A DNA stretch of 64,000 nt from Metaphire vulgaris (GCA_018105865.1 CM030856.1:10001753-10065752), one strand, 5' to 3'. Shown: positions 45,342 to 64,000, counted from the first letter of the stretch. Program-made: numbers and translations. The notes: generated by a model from the letters alone, not told the origin.

Positions 45342-45606
45342 CAGGGCCGCCGAGAGAAATTCCGGGCCCCGGAACAAAAAAAATTGCGGGCCCTTAAGAA
45401 AAATGTATCAAGTCTCCGAAAAACCTGACAAGCCAAAAAGACGTTATCAACTCTCCAAAAACAGCCTGGCAAGCAAAAAAACGTTATAAACTCTCCAAAA
45501 ACAGCCTGACAAGCAAAATAACACTATCGTCACCGGATCTGGGCCCCTGAAAACTCCATGGGCCCCGGTACAATGTACCGACTGCACCCCCCTCTCCTCA
45601 GGCCTG
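45342..45606. mobile_element. hAT-like MITE, 'CCGAGAG' family, copy 3
   Basis: Starts CAGGGCCGCCGAGAG, with flanks CAGTCTAT / TAGTCTAT. Three tandem units of the type CTCTCCAAAAACAGCCTG carry the shared motif. Confidence 0.75.
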
Positions 45607-45658
45607 TAGTCTATAACATATTTGTGCAATGTGATCGCAAATAGCTATTGCTTAAAGC

Positions 45659-45990
45659 CAATGTTTCTCAAACTTTTTAGAAATGTTTGCGTGGCGTGGT
45701 CCCTTAGAATGTTTTCTGAAGACTCGTGGAACTTAAAAAATTTAAATTCTAAATCACCTGCAATTAACACGTGGGCTTCTTGTTTCGACAATAAGCTATT
45801 TAATCAGAAAATTGCAAATCTTAGTCATCAAATTTAAACTCAAATGGAATCAGCACTCTTAGAGCCATCAGTGTGTTTTGTGTTCTGAGGTGTCGGTGAG
45901 ATATCTTGAGAAAGTAGTCCCTTAACGGTCCCCCTGAAACTGCTTGGTGGTCCCCTATGGGATCGTGGACCCCAGTTTGAGAACCACTGG
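45659..45990. mobile_element. hAT-like MITE, 'TTTCTCAAACTT' family
   Basis: The ends are CAATGTTTCTCAAACTT and CAGTTTGAGAACCACTG, with flanks CTTAAAGC / CTTAGAGC. Confidence 0.8.
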
Positions 45991-46115
45991 CTTAGAGCAA
46001 GAGCTATGTTTCCTCATGTCCAGTGGGCAGTGGCGTATGCTTACCTAGGATATGGGAGGTAGGGCAGATGCCATTGGGCCACTTTAAGAAGGTACCAAAC
46101 ACTCTGTGATCTTGA

Positions 46116-46320
46116 CAGTGGCGGCTCCACAGAGAGGGGCCCGGGGGGCCCGTCCCCCTATGAGTGCCTGGTCCCCAGTGGCTCCTCTGTTGGGACCCTA
46201 TACTTAATACTACATACCCAACAACAAACCCAAAAACAAATGGTTGGCCCCCATGATTAGAAGTTGCCACCCCAACGGCACCCCCACTTGCCAAATCCTG
46301 GAGCCGCCGGCCCGCCACTG
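46116..46320 (-). mobile_element. hAT-like MITE, 'GGCGGCTCC' family
   Basis: The ends are CAGTGGCGGCTCCACAG and GCCCGCCACTG, with flanks GATCTTGA / GATCTTAA. It sits about 140 bp before the TMEM272-like exon. Confidence 0.85.
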
Positions 46321-46460
46321 GATCTTAATCTACTCGGCGTAGAAGAGAAGAAATTGAGGAAACTGTTTTCTGTGGCGTAACATAGGGGGAGGGGGTGACA
46401 ACGAATTAAAAACCGAAGGAAATAATTCATCGAAAATAATTGAAATCATCGCATTCTTAG

Positions 46461-46891
46461 GATTGAAACACCTGGACGACTGTCCCATTGAACCGAGACT
46501 GCCCGTCCACCTGGTGGTCGCCGGTTGCTTCGGCCTCGTTCTTCTGCTCTCGTTCCTCTATCGAAAGCGACGGATAGAGAGACAGGACAGCCTCTACGAC
46601 GACTTCGAGCTGGCGAGAACCAGTTACCAGCGCGTCACCGAGTCCGTCCTCGTCGTCTTCCTCTGGCTCTGGTCCATGTGCGGCAACTACTGGTTCTGGA
46701 CCATACGCCCCGTCCCCCCTCGGTTTCAGATGACCGTCGGTCAGCCGAAGGCCTGGTGTCACGTGACCGTCTACGCGTTCGGTCTTGCCGAAGTGGTCGT
46801 CTGCCATCTGCTTTCCGTCGTCTGCTTCGGCGTATTCGCGCTCGTTCGTCTCAGACGAAGACTCCGTCGGCCGCCTGGCGAGAAAAACTGA
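46461..46891 (+). CDS. TMEM272-like membrane protein, last exon
   Basis: After a clear acceptor (GCATTCTTAG) the frame reads KHLDDCPIEPRLPVHLVVAG, then a TM stretch, a basic/acidic linker (ERQDSLYDDFELARTS), VLVVFLWLWSMCGNYWFWTI, WCHVTVYAFGLAEVVVCHLL and a basic C-terminus ending EKN. The LDDCP..P.IPIYL start, the WFICG-like segment and the YCHKTLY-like segment are features of the small TMEM272 family of four-TM proteins, whose function is poorly known. The incoming phase is 1. The exon with the first TM was not found; it should lie to the left. AATAAA-like words follow at about 46950. Confidence 0.75.
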
Positions 46892-47097
46892 ACAACTACT
46901 TGCGTCGTAAAAGAGATCGACGCCGTAACAATTAATTATACATAAATAATTATAATAATAAAAATTATTTAACAATTAATTATAAATTAATTAACAATTA
47001 ATTATAAATTAATTATAATTAATTAATTTGACATATTATAAATTAATCGACATGAATTTATTGGCAAAAATTCGGTCACGACTAACAACAGGTCAGA

Positions 47098-47525
47098 AGA
47101 GGGGATATTTTTGCACCCCTAACACCCACCAACACTCCCAATTTGAGACCGACCCCCCTAATCTCAGCTATGGGATGACCTTTTTTGCTTGTCAGACTTT
47201 TTTGACAGGGGACCCCAAGAATTTACCGACACCCCCAAATTGATAATCCTAGAAATAACCCTGGGTCAGAGGCGGACCTAGAGGGGTTCAGAGCACGGGC
47301 GCCCGCACATTAAGGCAAGAGGGGGCACTTGTTCCCTCCTTCTGGAAATTGCAAAGACCAATATTTCACAGGTAAATTTGAAAATCTTGCTAAAATATTT
47401 TATTTTCCGTGACCATTGTGTTAAAATATGCCTTGCCCCTCCTGGAAAAATTTATGTAGCACAACTGTGACCACAGTGTTTTGCCCTCTTAGAAAAATTT
47501 CTGTGAGCGACCATGGTTCAGAGGA
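47098..47525. mobile_element. Two adjacent degraded elements
   Basis: 47098-47265 is of the type at 54415-54752 (GGGGATATTTTTGCACCCCT ... TTGATAATCCTAGAAATAAC). 47272-47525 (GGGCGCCCGCACATTAAGGC ... ACCATTGTGTTAA) recurs at 56322-56545. The first carries a perfect shared motif at 47174-47196. Confidence 0.6.
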
Positions 47526-47785
47526 GGTACACGTGTCCCGGGCACCGAGGCACCAAAATCAGGTTTAAGGTAAGGTAGCAAACAAGAAGCAGAAGAAGCA
47601 GACACCCAAGCAGATCGAGCAGATCGATACAGTTGTACATGTATAAGCCGTTCGCGCTCATGTAAATAACTTAACCAAACGAAATAAGTGACGGCCGTTT
47701 TTTGCCTGTCAGGATTTTAGGGAGTTGAGAGGGGGTCATCAGTTGTTTTGATCCCTCTAGCTACGCCCTCTGCAGCAGGTCCTCG

Positions 47786-48196
47786 TAATTGACGTAGCTA
47801 CGGGGGCCCATATTTTGGCGGGGACTGGTATTGGAATTTGGCTAGACCGTTGATAATTTTTTTGGGGGGTGGGTGGGGTGGGGAGGCTGATACTGATAGT
47901 ATGATCGAAGAAAACCCATGAATGTGCGAAGATCTCCTCACTCCTTGACGACCCAGACCTCTTTACCTGAAAGCAGGGGCGGTTCCACGTTGGGGATGTG
48001 ACTAGGGAGTAGGGATGCGTCCCCACCGACCTTTTTTGCTTGTTAGTCTTTTTCAGGGTTTACCGGGCCCGAGCCCCCTACAAGTCGCCATCTTCCTAGA
48101 AATTCATTGCATCTTCCCACCAAGAGCTCTTGGAACCGCCACTGCCTGAAAGTGTCGACGTGTTCCTCCTATTTCGGAACCCTGGTTACGCCACTG
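47786..48196. mobile_element. Degraded MITE with a nested 'GGTTCC' MITE
   Basis: The outer element runs from GACGTAGCTACGGGGG to CCCTGGTTACGCCACTG. The inner element (47974-48144) has ends CAGGGGCGGTTCCACG and TTGGAACCGCCACTG and a perfect 8-bp duplication CCTGAAAG of outer-element sequence, which orders the two insertions in time. Confidence 0.85.
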
Positions 48197-48199
48197 GTC

Positions 48200-48620
48200 T
48201 TCATAAGACACGAAGAGTAGAGTAAAAATGCGTAAAAAATATGCGTAAAAATATGTCGCCTTGGCAAAATTAATGTCTTACTTTTGGGCAGCGTCTTTGC
48301 GCCAGTTTCGTGAAACCAGAATGACATATTAATTACTGTGAAAAAGAATCAATCATTGTTTGTTTCACTCACTTCTTTCAAACTGATCAGCGCTTGTCAA
48401 TCTCTGAACCACGAGCACTCGGCTCCTTATCTTTTGATTAATTTCGAACAGAACAATGACATGAATCTAATCTAAAGTCCGAAATGAATTAATTGCCGAT
48501 TACCTTGAGCTAGTAAATGAACTGAGATATGGTGTCCTCTTCTACGCAATCACTTAATATCCCCCTCAGTGATCTCCGACAAGTGTGGTTACTGGTTAGT
48601 GGTTCCCACTCGATGAGTGC
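48200..48620 (+). promoter_or_regulatory. Conserved upstream block of the Ig-avidin gene
   Basis: A non-repetitive block 0.9-1.3 kb before the start codon matches the block at 59450-60235 in the same order: CTTCATAAGACACGAA, GGCAAAATTAATGT, CTGAACCACGAGCACTCGGC, CTCCTTATCTT, TAAAGTCCGAAATGAATTAA, GATTACC, TCTACGCAATC. The second block precedes the paralogous gene. Conservation of non-coding sequence between tandem copies fits either shared regulation or recent duplication. CTTATCTT is a GATA-type site. Confidence 0.5.
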
Positions 48621-49105
48621 CGCAAGCGATCGATCTTCGCCGATGACGATAAGAATGTTCTCAACCAATCAATTATTGACTTCTATGGCGCCATTTTCAT
48701 AATGCCCAGGGCATCAGCCAGTCCGAAATAGAGCCAAGTTAAGCCGGCAAGGTTCTGAATAGATGTCGCTTGCATAGATTTTTAACTTCTAAAGATGGCT
48801 GGCTAAAACGCTTCTATAGCGTCATTTCGTATACAAGGCGCTCTGCACCAGTCGACGATCACCAAGAACTGTGTACTGTAATCGGTCCATGGTGAGATCC
48901 ATGGTCAGACCAATAGGTCAGTCCGATTGAAGTAAGTATGATGTCAAGCAGCGTTGTTATCTCAGTCACTTTTGTCAGTGTCTTTCTCTGTTTGCCTATA
49001 TCCCTACATATGCGTGTCTCTCGCTCCTTCAACTCTTCTTCTGGTCTTGCTTCCTTGCTTCTCCCTCTCCTTCACTTTCTCCCTATCTTCAAATACTATA
49101 TATAT

Positions 49106-49110
49106 ATATA

Positions 49111-49188
<78 letters not shown>
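49106..49188. repeat. (TA)n microsatellite
   Basis: It lies about 330 bp upstream of the Ig-avidin start codon. Confidence 0.95.
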
Positions 49189-49190
<2 letters not shown>

Positions 49191-49516
49191 TCTTCAGTTG
49201 AATCAGGCATAGACTTGAAAAGCCAATATCTGGTTCGCGACAAAAGTTCATCTAGCAATTAGACATGGCACAAATGACGTCACTTTACTGCGAATGACCA
49301 CGTGACCAGCTTCAGGCCCAGTCAACATTCAAGAAACCTCTGGCAACAGGTTGGCGAAGTCAAGATGCAAGTCTCAAAATAGCTGGCTGACGCATTTGGC
49401 AGGTTGTCGATCGACACTAAGGAGGAGAGAAGTGGGAGCAAGGGTAGCGATCTTTCGAATTCTATTTGGTGGACATTTGACAAAGACGAAAGAAGGACGC
49501 GATCGATTCTTTGATT

Positions 49517-56259
<6,743 letters not shown>

Positions 56260-56321
56260 CGTCTTGGGAGGCAAGCGAACGAAGCAAGTCAGTTTTCTTT
56301 TTCGTCTTTCTTGTGCTATTA

Positions 56322-56545
56322 TGGGCGCCCGCACGTTAGGGCAAGAGGGGGCACTTGCCTCATCCCTGGAATATGGGAATATCAATATTTTACGTTGAAA
56401 TTTGAAAACCTTCCTGACATATTAGGCCTAACCGTGACCGTTGTGTTAAGATGTGTTCTGCTTGCCCAGTCCTGGAAAAATTCACGTGGAGTAACCGTGA
56501 CCATTGTGTTTTGTCCTCTGGAAAGATTTCTGTGGACGTCCATGT
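56322..56545. repeat. Dispersed repeat, 'GGGCGCCCGCAC' family
   Basis: Shares GGCAAGAGGGGGCACTTG and GACCATTGTGTT with 47272-47525. It lies just after the Ig-avidin stop codon, perhaps in the 3' UTR. Confidence 0.6.
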
Positions 56546-56899
56546 AAATTGTGCTTTAGTTCTTTCTAGTGTTTCTGCTGATGCATCGCTGGCTAGTAGT
56601 CCATGCAATTTTATCAAGATACACCAGGAAATGTTTTCAAAGACGAAGCTCTTAGTTAGAGGCCATAGAAATTTTCGTAGATATATAAGACTTAAGTCAG
56701 AGGTTTTCGTGGCTTTATATAGAGAGTGTTTCGATATCGCTGTTACAATGCAATCGCTTGCAATCATCCATAGAAGAAACGCTACCGCTTTTTATCTTCC
56801 TCGTGATATAATCAACCTAATTAGACTAGTAGATTTCTGAATTTAACAGGCTGAAAATATTTCTCTGCATCTTAAAGAGTTTATGAGTAGCATCAGCCT

Positions 56900-56931
56900 C
56901 AGCAGTAGTAGTAAGTAGTAGCAGCAGCATC

Positions 56932-56992
<61 letters not shown>

Positions 56993-57008
56993 ATAATAAT
57001 AATAATAA

Positions 57009-57058
<50 letters not shown>

Positions 57059-57078
57059 TAGTAGTAGTAATAGTAGCA

Positions 57079-57133
<55 letters not shown>
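56900..57133. repeat. (TAG)n microsatellite
   Basis: Continues as (TAG)n at 58094-58190, on the far side of a hAT insertion. Confidence 0.95.
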
Positions 57134-58093
57134 CAGTGTTGGGATCAATAGTTGACTAGACTATTTAAATACTATTGCCAATAGTTGAGTTTAAACACTA
57201 TTTAAAATAGTTTTTCAATAGCCAATAGTTCACAACTATTTAAATAGTATTTAAATACTATTTAATTTTTCAATGTTAAAATGAAAACTGTGTTATCATT
57301 TTTCACTGGTGAATGCTATAATCTAAAAGCAGTGCTTTTAGATTATAGCATTCACCAGTGAAAAATGATAACACAGTTTTTAAAGCATCGTCACTAGTTA
57401 TCTGCATGATAAGTAATACAGTCTCCTGTTGGGTTATTCACCAAAAGTCTTGATTAATCTTGAGGAGCAGCAGGGTCTCAAATGTTTTGTCACTTAAGCG
57501 ATTTTTACGCTTTGAGAGCATGATAGCCCCAGTACTAAAGAGTCTCTCGACGGGAGCACTCAATTGAGTCATAGAGTTGAAGTGCAAGAAAACTGGTTTG
57601 ACAGCTGTATGCTTGTTTAGCATGCCAATTTTACTGGATGAGTCTTGAAGATACTACAAGTGTGGCTGGTCTGCCTGTTCAGCATTGAGGTCACTGAAAA
57701 AGTCGCTGGAATCGGTATCACCACCTGCATCAGTTGTGCTAACTGTAGGCGTGGACTGAACTGGTGCAGCAGTATCGGCATTTAATAGCAGTGACTTTCA
57801 GCTTGAACAATAACCGCATCGTAATATGAATTCCATCGCGTAGGGCACAGAACGACGAATCTGCGTTTCCCTTTCACTATGTCACTGACTCAGTCTGTCA
57901 GTTCTGCGGTTTTGTTGAGATGACAACATAATAGAACTATTTAAAATCAAGTATTTATAAATAGTGCTTAACTATTTATAAATAGTACTTAAATAGGTAA
58001 GTTTGCTAACTATTTAAAATAGTTGCTTAAATAGCTTAGAACTATTTAAATAGTATTTAAATAGTATTGACTATTTCAATAGTTACAACACTG
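57134..58093 (-). mobile_element. Deleted hAT transposon with transposase C-terminus
   Basis: The ends CAGTGTTGGGATCAATAG and TATTTCAATAGTTACAACACTG enclose about 960 bp inserted in a TAG array. The subterminal regions are built from AATAGTATTTAAATAG-like units. On the minus strand (about 57438-57830) a frame gives TDSSDFFSDLNAEQADQPHL, a stop, then LSAPVERLFSTGAIMLSKRK and NRLSDKTFETLLLLKINQDF. This is the hAT-family C-terminal dimerisation motif. The N-terminal domains are missing and a stop interrupts the frame, so it is non-autonomous. A 97-bp perfect hairpin lies at 57284-57380. Confidence 0.88.
57284..57380. repeat. 97-bp perfect inverted repeat
   Basis: The left arm starts AAAACTGTGTTATCATTTTT and the right arm ends with its complement. 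The 48-nt arms flank a single central G (57332) with no mismatch seen. Confidence 0.92.
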
Positions 58094-58139
<46 letters not shown>

Positions 58140-58671
58140 CAGTAGTAGTAGTAGTAGTAGCAGTAGTAACAGTAGTAGTAGCAGTAATAACTAATGTATA
58201 TTAATGTTGCATGTTGCATTTTGTTTTTTAGGAACCTTCTGGTCTCCTATCATTGAGATTTTGAGCTTCGTTTCACATTCCACAGTTCATAAAAGTTAAC
58301 ATTTTCCGAACATTTTCATATTTAGACTCTTTTGCGATTGCTTGTCATTAGTGGAAATATTGCAAACGACTTGTAAGTTCTTGAAAGAAATGACAGCCGA
58401 TCGCAATCGATCAACCTTAGCTTATTGTTGAATTGAACGTGGAGAAATACGACTTCATAGCAAACGCTATTTCCTAAGTTTTGTTTCTTGTTTACTTGTA
58501 TTGTAGTTTCAACATTACTATGAGAACACGAATAATTCCAGTAGTCTTAGCGAGTGCTCTGGAAATCTGACTCATTTTTGTGTTTCAGCTAGAGTTTTTA
58601 AGAATTAATAGACAATTAAAATTTTTAAAATCATGAAAATGTGAGATGGGACAGTTATAATAATCGAAACC

Positions 58672-58838
58672 CAGTGGCGGCTCCGTGCCCCCTATTGAGT
58701 GCCTGGCCCCCCAGTGCCTCCTGTTAGGATCCTATACTTAATACTACATACCTAACAACAAATGGTTGGCCCCCATGATTAGAAATTGCCACCCAAACGG
58801 TCCTCCTCCCCACTTGCCAAATCCTGGAGCCGCCACTG
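58672..58838 (-). mobile_element. hAT-like MITE, 'GGCGGCTCC' family
   Basis: The ends are CAGTGGCGGCTCCGTG and CTGGAGCCGCCACTG, with flanks TCGAAACC / TCGAAGCC. Confidence 0.85.
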
Positions 58839-59038
58839 TCGAAGCCGCGGGTTCGAATCGAACTATGAACACTGCATAGCAGCCGTGGACAAGTCATTCG
58901 CCCCAACATAATGCAAACGTCTGAGTAAACCGTCTCACTAATGTAACATCACGGTGGGCAAATTTAATAATGCCAATTGGATCACCCTCATGTCAGAGAA
59001 ACTGCCGTCAGCTTCCGTATACAAGTAGTGCGTGTGTT

Positions 59039-59277
59039 CAGGGCCGCCGAGAGGGGGCAGGAGGGGCAACTGCACAGGGGCCCGGCGGTCTGGGGGAGGG
59101 GACCGGGCCCATGATGAATACGTGTAATTAAGAATAATATGAATAATAACACTAAAGTAGAGGGGGCTCGGCAAGAAAAAGGGGGGCCCGGCGTAAAAAG
59201 GTTGACAAGCAGAAAAGGTCGTCAAGACAAGAAATTTTCTTCTGCACAGAGACCCGGAATTTCTCTCGGCGGGCCTA
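59039..59277. mobile_element. hAT-like MITE, 'CCGAGAG' family, copy 5
   Basis: The ends are CAGGGCCGCCGAGAGG and CTCTCGGCGGGCCTA with an 8-bp duplication CGTGTGTT. The motif is at about 59201. A GTGTTT/GT array follows to 59356. Confidence 0.85.
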
Positions 59278-59449
59278 CGTGTGTTTGTGTGGGTGTTTGT
59301 GTGTGGGTGTTTGTGTGTGGGTGTTTGTGTGTGTGTGTGTGTTTGTGTGTGTGTGCACTGTGCAGGTTCTGATTAGTGTTCGTTAAAATTTATTTAAAAA
59401 TCAACTTTGCTAAGTGACATAAACTCGGCTATGTCTGACAACCACGGGT

Positions 59450-60235
59450 CTTCATATGACACGAAAAAGACGCGAGAATAAATATTTCGCCGTTACAAAA
59501 TTAATGTGATATTTTTCCTGTACAGTGTAACGTCTCTGCCAATTTCTCGAGGTCAGCTGACCCAGCGTCGACAAGAGACTGATTATATGATCTACTTCTA
59601 TGGTTTCGTTCAATTGTTCGAATCTTTTGAAAACCTGTTTCAGTGTTATTTCTAAGATTTTGAATGGGGGGGGGGGGTGTCGGAAAAATCTGGGGTGTCG
59701 GAATTTTTAAGTCTCTGTACGAAAACGGCTGACAAGTAAAAAAACGTTATCAAGTCCCAAAATCACCCAAGAACCTTAAAAAGTCTCAAAAAACCTCTGA
59801 CAAACAAAAAAGGTCATCCGAGAATAAAAGTTGGGGGGTGTCCTTCTCCATTTGGGGGGGTGTACTAAGCTAATTAGTATATGCACTTTGTATGCATACC
59901 ATTGTCGCATTACCAAATTTTTGGAGTGTCTACCTCAAATTGGGGTGGGAAGGGTGGGGGTGTTGGGCGTGTTAGGGGGTGTAAAAATATCCCTAAAAAT
60001 ATCCCTGGCCTGTTTATCTCCGAACCACGGACACTCGCCTCCTTATCTTCTTCTGATTAGTTTCAAACGGAACAGAGACCGTATTCTGCGCTAAAGTCCG
60101 AAACGAATAATTGATTACCGATTCAATTGAGCTAATAAATGGACCGAGTCTGAAATATGTCCTTTTTTACGCGATCGTCTAATGTTCCCTCGGCGATTTC
60201 CCACAATTGGGGTTACCGGTAATTGGTCGCACACA
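59450..60235 (+). promoter_or_regulatory. Conserved upstream block of the second Ig gene
   Basis: Matches 48200-48620 in order: CTTCATATGACACGAA, CAAAATTAATGTGATA, CTCCGAACCACGGACACTCG, CCTCCTTATCTTC, TAAAGTCCGAAACGAATAAT, GATTACCGATT, TTTACGCGATC. It is interrupted at about 59657-60008 by a G-rich element containing two shared motifs. Confidence 0.5.
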
Positions 60236-60238
60236 TTG

Positions 60239-60437
60239 CGGAGGGTCGATACAAGAAAGAAAATGCCTTTAGTGCAAGGGTTGTGGACAAATGGAACAGT
60301 TTGGACGAGGTGGGAGTGACAGTTGAAACAGTAAACGGATTCAAAGGCTATCTCTGAAAACTAGGTTATTGAATGCGGAGAGTTGCTACAGTGGATTTCA
60401 CACGGACTTACTTAGCCTCCTAAGCCACTTTAAATCA
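60239..60437 (+). pseudogene. CR1/L2-type LINE 3' end with tail
   Basis: The frame ENAFSARVVDKWNSLDEVG, then TVETVNGFKGYL and a stop, is followed by the tail CCTAAGCCACTTTAAATCAC, which runs straight into (ATT)n at 60438-60542. It shows the link between this LINE tail and ATT arrays. Confidence 0.75.
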
Positions 60438-61558
<1,121 letters not shown>

Positions 61559-61618
61559 GTTGTATAGACCTATTAGTTCTCAACCTCTCGTGTGTTAGTG
61601 TTAGAACTAGTCACCCAT

Positions 61619-61622
<4 letters not shown>

Positions 61623-61690
<68 letters not shown>
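61623..61690. repeat. (AAT)n microsatellite
   Basis: Followed by GAT units. Confidence 0.95.
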
Positions 61691-61691
<1 letters not shown>

Positions 61692-62174
61692 GATGATGAT
61701 GATGATGATGATGACGACTACGACGATGAAAGAAGAACAGCAACAAAGCAAGAACTGGATTTAAGTGACTTAATCGAATCATCTTTTGTTGGAAAACCAC
61801 TGTGACTCATATAGCGCTCTATCTCAATTTCTGTTTCTTAATAAAACTGAAAAGGTATATTCTAGCTCTTTGCACTTTAGCGCCACGAGCGACAGACTAC
61901 CATTGATTTCTGACGCAAGAGACGTCACATTTTAACCATCGGACACTCGACTGCAGTTATCTATCCCGAGAAATGTCAATCAAGTCAAGGACAAGACGTC
62001 ATCAGTCGAACAGGTGCTTGAACTTTATTTCTGCAGATTAGGAGACGGGGGTCAATTTTTGGCGGCGTCTGCGTTTAATTAGATTTCGACTTGACGACCA
62101 TCACAATTCGAAACATCGCTCGTCAAAGCTCTAAGTCTCTGCGATTGTACGCCGTCCTCTACTAGTCGGTCATC

Positions 62175-64000
62175 ATGAAGACAGCGACTACAATTTTCAA
62201 TTTGTATCTTGGTAAGCGCTGTTTTGAAGCTAAGATTTTACTTTACGGTGTCTTATTTACTAAAAATATGTCGTGAAAGTGAAGTACATGAGTAAGTAAG
62301 TAAAATCTCGCAAATTTATATCGCTTTGGAAAGTAGTACAGTAGTAGATGCTTATTCTTATGCGCTTAATCTTACTTGAAATAGCTATAGGCAAGATGGG
62401 GTGTCGTACGGGCAAAGGTCAGTGTAAATGCATCCAAAACGATAGACTAATAAACGGTCTATTAAAGTGATGATATAATTAGATAAGTTTATCATTAAGT
62501 AGGCCTAATAAATACAATTTCTCTAAATAAGATGGAAAAATCGGCCTTTGCTACTGGCGACCATTTTCAACAAGCATAATGTTAACAGACGATCTCTCCA
62601 TAAGAGTAGAGTTCTGCTTTCCAAATGTTATATTATACAGCAGAACATCGTTATAACGTAAAATTAGCGGGTCTGTAAAATTTAGTATACGTTGTATCCA
62701 AGGTGCGCTATATCCAATGCCATTCAATACGGTAGGGCATCACTCGGGACCATATATTGCGGTACATTGTGGTCAGTTATACGTTATAACCGACTTCATT
62801 ATAATGAAGTTTCACTGTAGCCGTATTTTCGAAAACAGTCTCTTTAAAATGGCAGAAACCCACCAGTCGCACAGCTTAATCTAAATTAGACGCATTGGAA
62901 CATCCATAGTTTTCAGATAAATACTTTAGTATAAATTTTTCTAAAGTTTGATTTTATTTCCATCTCTCGATAAAAGTCCTAAATCATCCCTTAATTTACG
63001 CGAATCCGGAAACAAGCCTTAGTAAATTCGACGTGCCCAGATCAGTTTTTCAGGGCCAGATCAGTAATAGAGACTGCAATTTTCCGCAGCTACCCTTTTC
63101 CTCCCCATATATAAAGAACGGACAAGTCAGCAAGTACAATGGCGGTTCCAGGATTTCCTGGACGTGGGGGATGAAATGAATTCAAATGAATTCATAGGAA
63201 GTTGGTGGGGGAGGGGTGAAAAGAGAACGAAAAAATCAATTAAATTTGCCGAAAAAGGCTGACAAAAGGGATTTCCCTCCTAATTTTACTACACTTCTAC
63301 CGAAAAATAGGTTGACAAGCAAAAAAGGTCATCCGAAATTTTTTCCTGTAGTTTTGCTAGACTTTAACCCAAGTATAGAGGTTTCACAAGCGAAAAAAGT
63401 CCGAAAGTCTGGTGGGGGATGCATACCCACTCATCTCCCACGTGGAACCGCCGCTGAGCAGATAGTTACAAGGAAATTCTCCTTTCCTCTTCCCATTACC
63501 CCGTCTCCCTTTCCCCATCCACACGTCACTTGCGCATTAAAATGTCGCGGTTTATACGATTCAAATCAAGCAGCGACCATCGACTGATGACGTCGCGAAC
63601 ATTTCTAAAATGTCGCTATAGAAGCCCAACCGTTCGTGCTGTTGTCTGCATAGTAGCCTTGCACTGTCTCTGCGTGGAAGGAATCGCACCGACGGACGGC
63701 AAAGTGCAGGCTTTCGGCACCGCCAGCGGTCCCCAGAACAAGGCCTGGTACGCCGCCGCGGGCAGCGTCACGTTGAACTGCTCGTCCGACACGTCTTCCG
63801 GGCAGAGGATCGTCTGGACGGAGTACGCCACGAATCCCAACGGCGCTCAGATCAGCGACAACGATAACGTCCTGCCCGGTCACCCGAACGCCGCCCGCTA
63901 CCAGATCGTCCACGACACGGCCACTCAGTACGACCTGGTCATTCAGGATGTCGTTCTGTTTGACGGAGGAACGTATCGCTGCGAGGATCTTAACGCGTCG
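62175..64000 (+). CDS. Secreted V-type Ig protein, 5' part (paralogue)
   Basis: Exon 1 (62175-62211) reads MKTATTIFNLYL and ends in phase 1 at a GTAAGC donor. Exon 2 starts at 63654 after GTCTGCATAG and stays open to the window edge. Together they give a signal peptide (through LHCLCVEG) and a V-type Ig domain with VTLNC, IVWTEYA, QISDNDNVLPGHPNAARYQI and VLFDGGTYRCEDLN. The Ig-avidin gene has VTLQC, IQWWEFA, PVSDNDQILGGHPESARYAI and WEDAGVYKCQDVN at the same places, with the same exon phase, so they are paralogues in tandem, 12.7 kb apart. This copy lacks the charged N-terminal linker. Whether it ends in an avidin-like domain cannot be seen. Confidence 0.85.
62291..62400 (+). mobile_element. 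SINE-like repeat, copy 3, in intron 1
   Basis: AGTAAGTAAGTAAAATCTCG and ATGCTTATTCTTATGCGC match 50233-50343. Both Ig paralogues carry this repeat in intron 1, about 0.1-0.7 kb after exon 1, as well as a pogo-like MITE. Confidence 0.6.
62638..62817. mobile_element. pogo-like MITE, copy 4
   Basis: CAGCAGAACATCGTTATAACG to ATAATGAAGTTTCACTG, flanked by TA on both sides. It lies in intron 1 of the second Ig gene. Confidence 0.8.
63137..63456 (+). mobile_element. MITE, 'GGTTCC' family
   Basis: The ends are CAATGGCGGTTCCAGG and CGTGGAACCGCCGCTG, with flanks AGCAAGTA / AGCAGATA. The motif is at 63310-63333. It contains a small direct duplication GAATTCAAATGAATTCA. Confidence 0.85.

Noticed and set aside
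46457..46975. 172-codon minus-strand ORF
   Set aside because: It overlaps the TMEM272-like exon in antisense and lacks domain features.

Overview
This is a window of animal nuclear DNA. The evidence is introns with GT/AG junctions and matching phases, an intron-containing tRNA-Tyr, a class A GPCR, SH3, sushi and Ig domains, and a dense load of microsatellites, short terminal-inverted-repeat elements and LINE tails. The frequent AGGCCTA words and an avidin-like domain fused to extracellular modules suggest a marine invertebrate deuterostome such as an echinoderm, hemichordate or lancelet. That placement is inference; the species cannot be read from the sequence.

Layout. (1) 1-1.5 kb, minus strand: two exons, each a sushi (CCP) domain, of a gene that runs off the left edge. 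(2) 1.5-15.5 kb: mostly repeats (CR1/L2-type LINE fragments, hAT-like and pogo-like non-autonomous elements, CT, TTCC and ATT arrays), a tRNA-Tyr(GTA) with a 15-nt intron at 7.67 kb, and a 190-bp near-perfect palindrome at 15.0 kb. (3) 15.5-18.0 kb, minus: a complete two-exon aminergic GPCR closest to 5-HT2-type receptors. (4) 24.3-36.7 kb, minus: a multi-exon gene for a predicted single-pass membrane protein with a tiny glycosylated N-terminus, one TM segment, two SH3 domains and a long disordered tail. (5) 42.7-44.5 kb, plus: a weak three-exon model. (6) 46.46-46.89 kb, plus: the last exon of a TMEM272-like four-TM protein. (7) 49.5-56.3 kb, plus: a complete six-exon gene for a secreted protein with one V-type Ig domain, two further Ig-like domains and a C-terminal avidin-like domain (503 aa, all introns phase 1). 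(8) 62.2 kb to the right edge, plus: the first two exons of a tandem paralogue of gene 7. A similar block of non-coding DNA lies upstream of both.

The strongest candidate for an undescribed system is the tandem pair of secreted Ig genes at the right, at least one of which ends in an avidin-like barrel. The layout (V-type Ig joined to a small-ligand-binding fold) recalls the Ig plus chitin-binding secreted proteins (VCBPs) of lancelets and tunicates, and suggests a soluble recognition molecule. A second unexplained signal is a short motif (core GACCTTTTTTGCTTGTCA) found about 30 times inside elements whose terminal repeats otherwise differ.

Most long open frames in the window are translations of microsatellites and are not annotated as genes. 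Exon joins were made by eye from splice signals and phase; transcripts would be needed to confirm them. Coordinates of elements and repeats are read by hand and may be off by a few bases.
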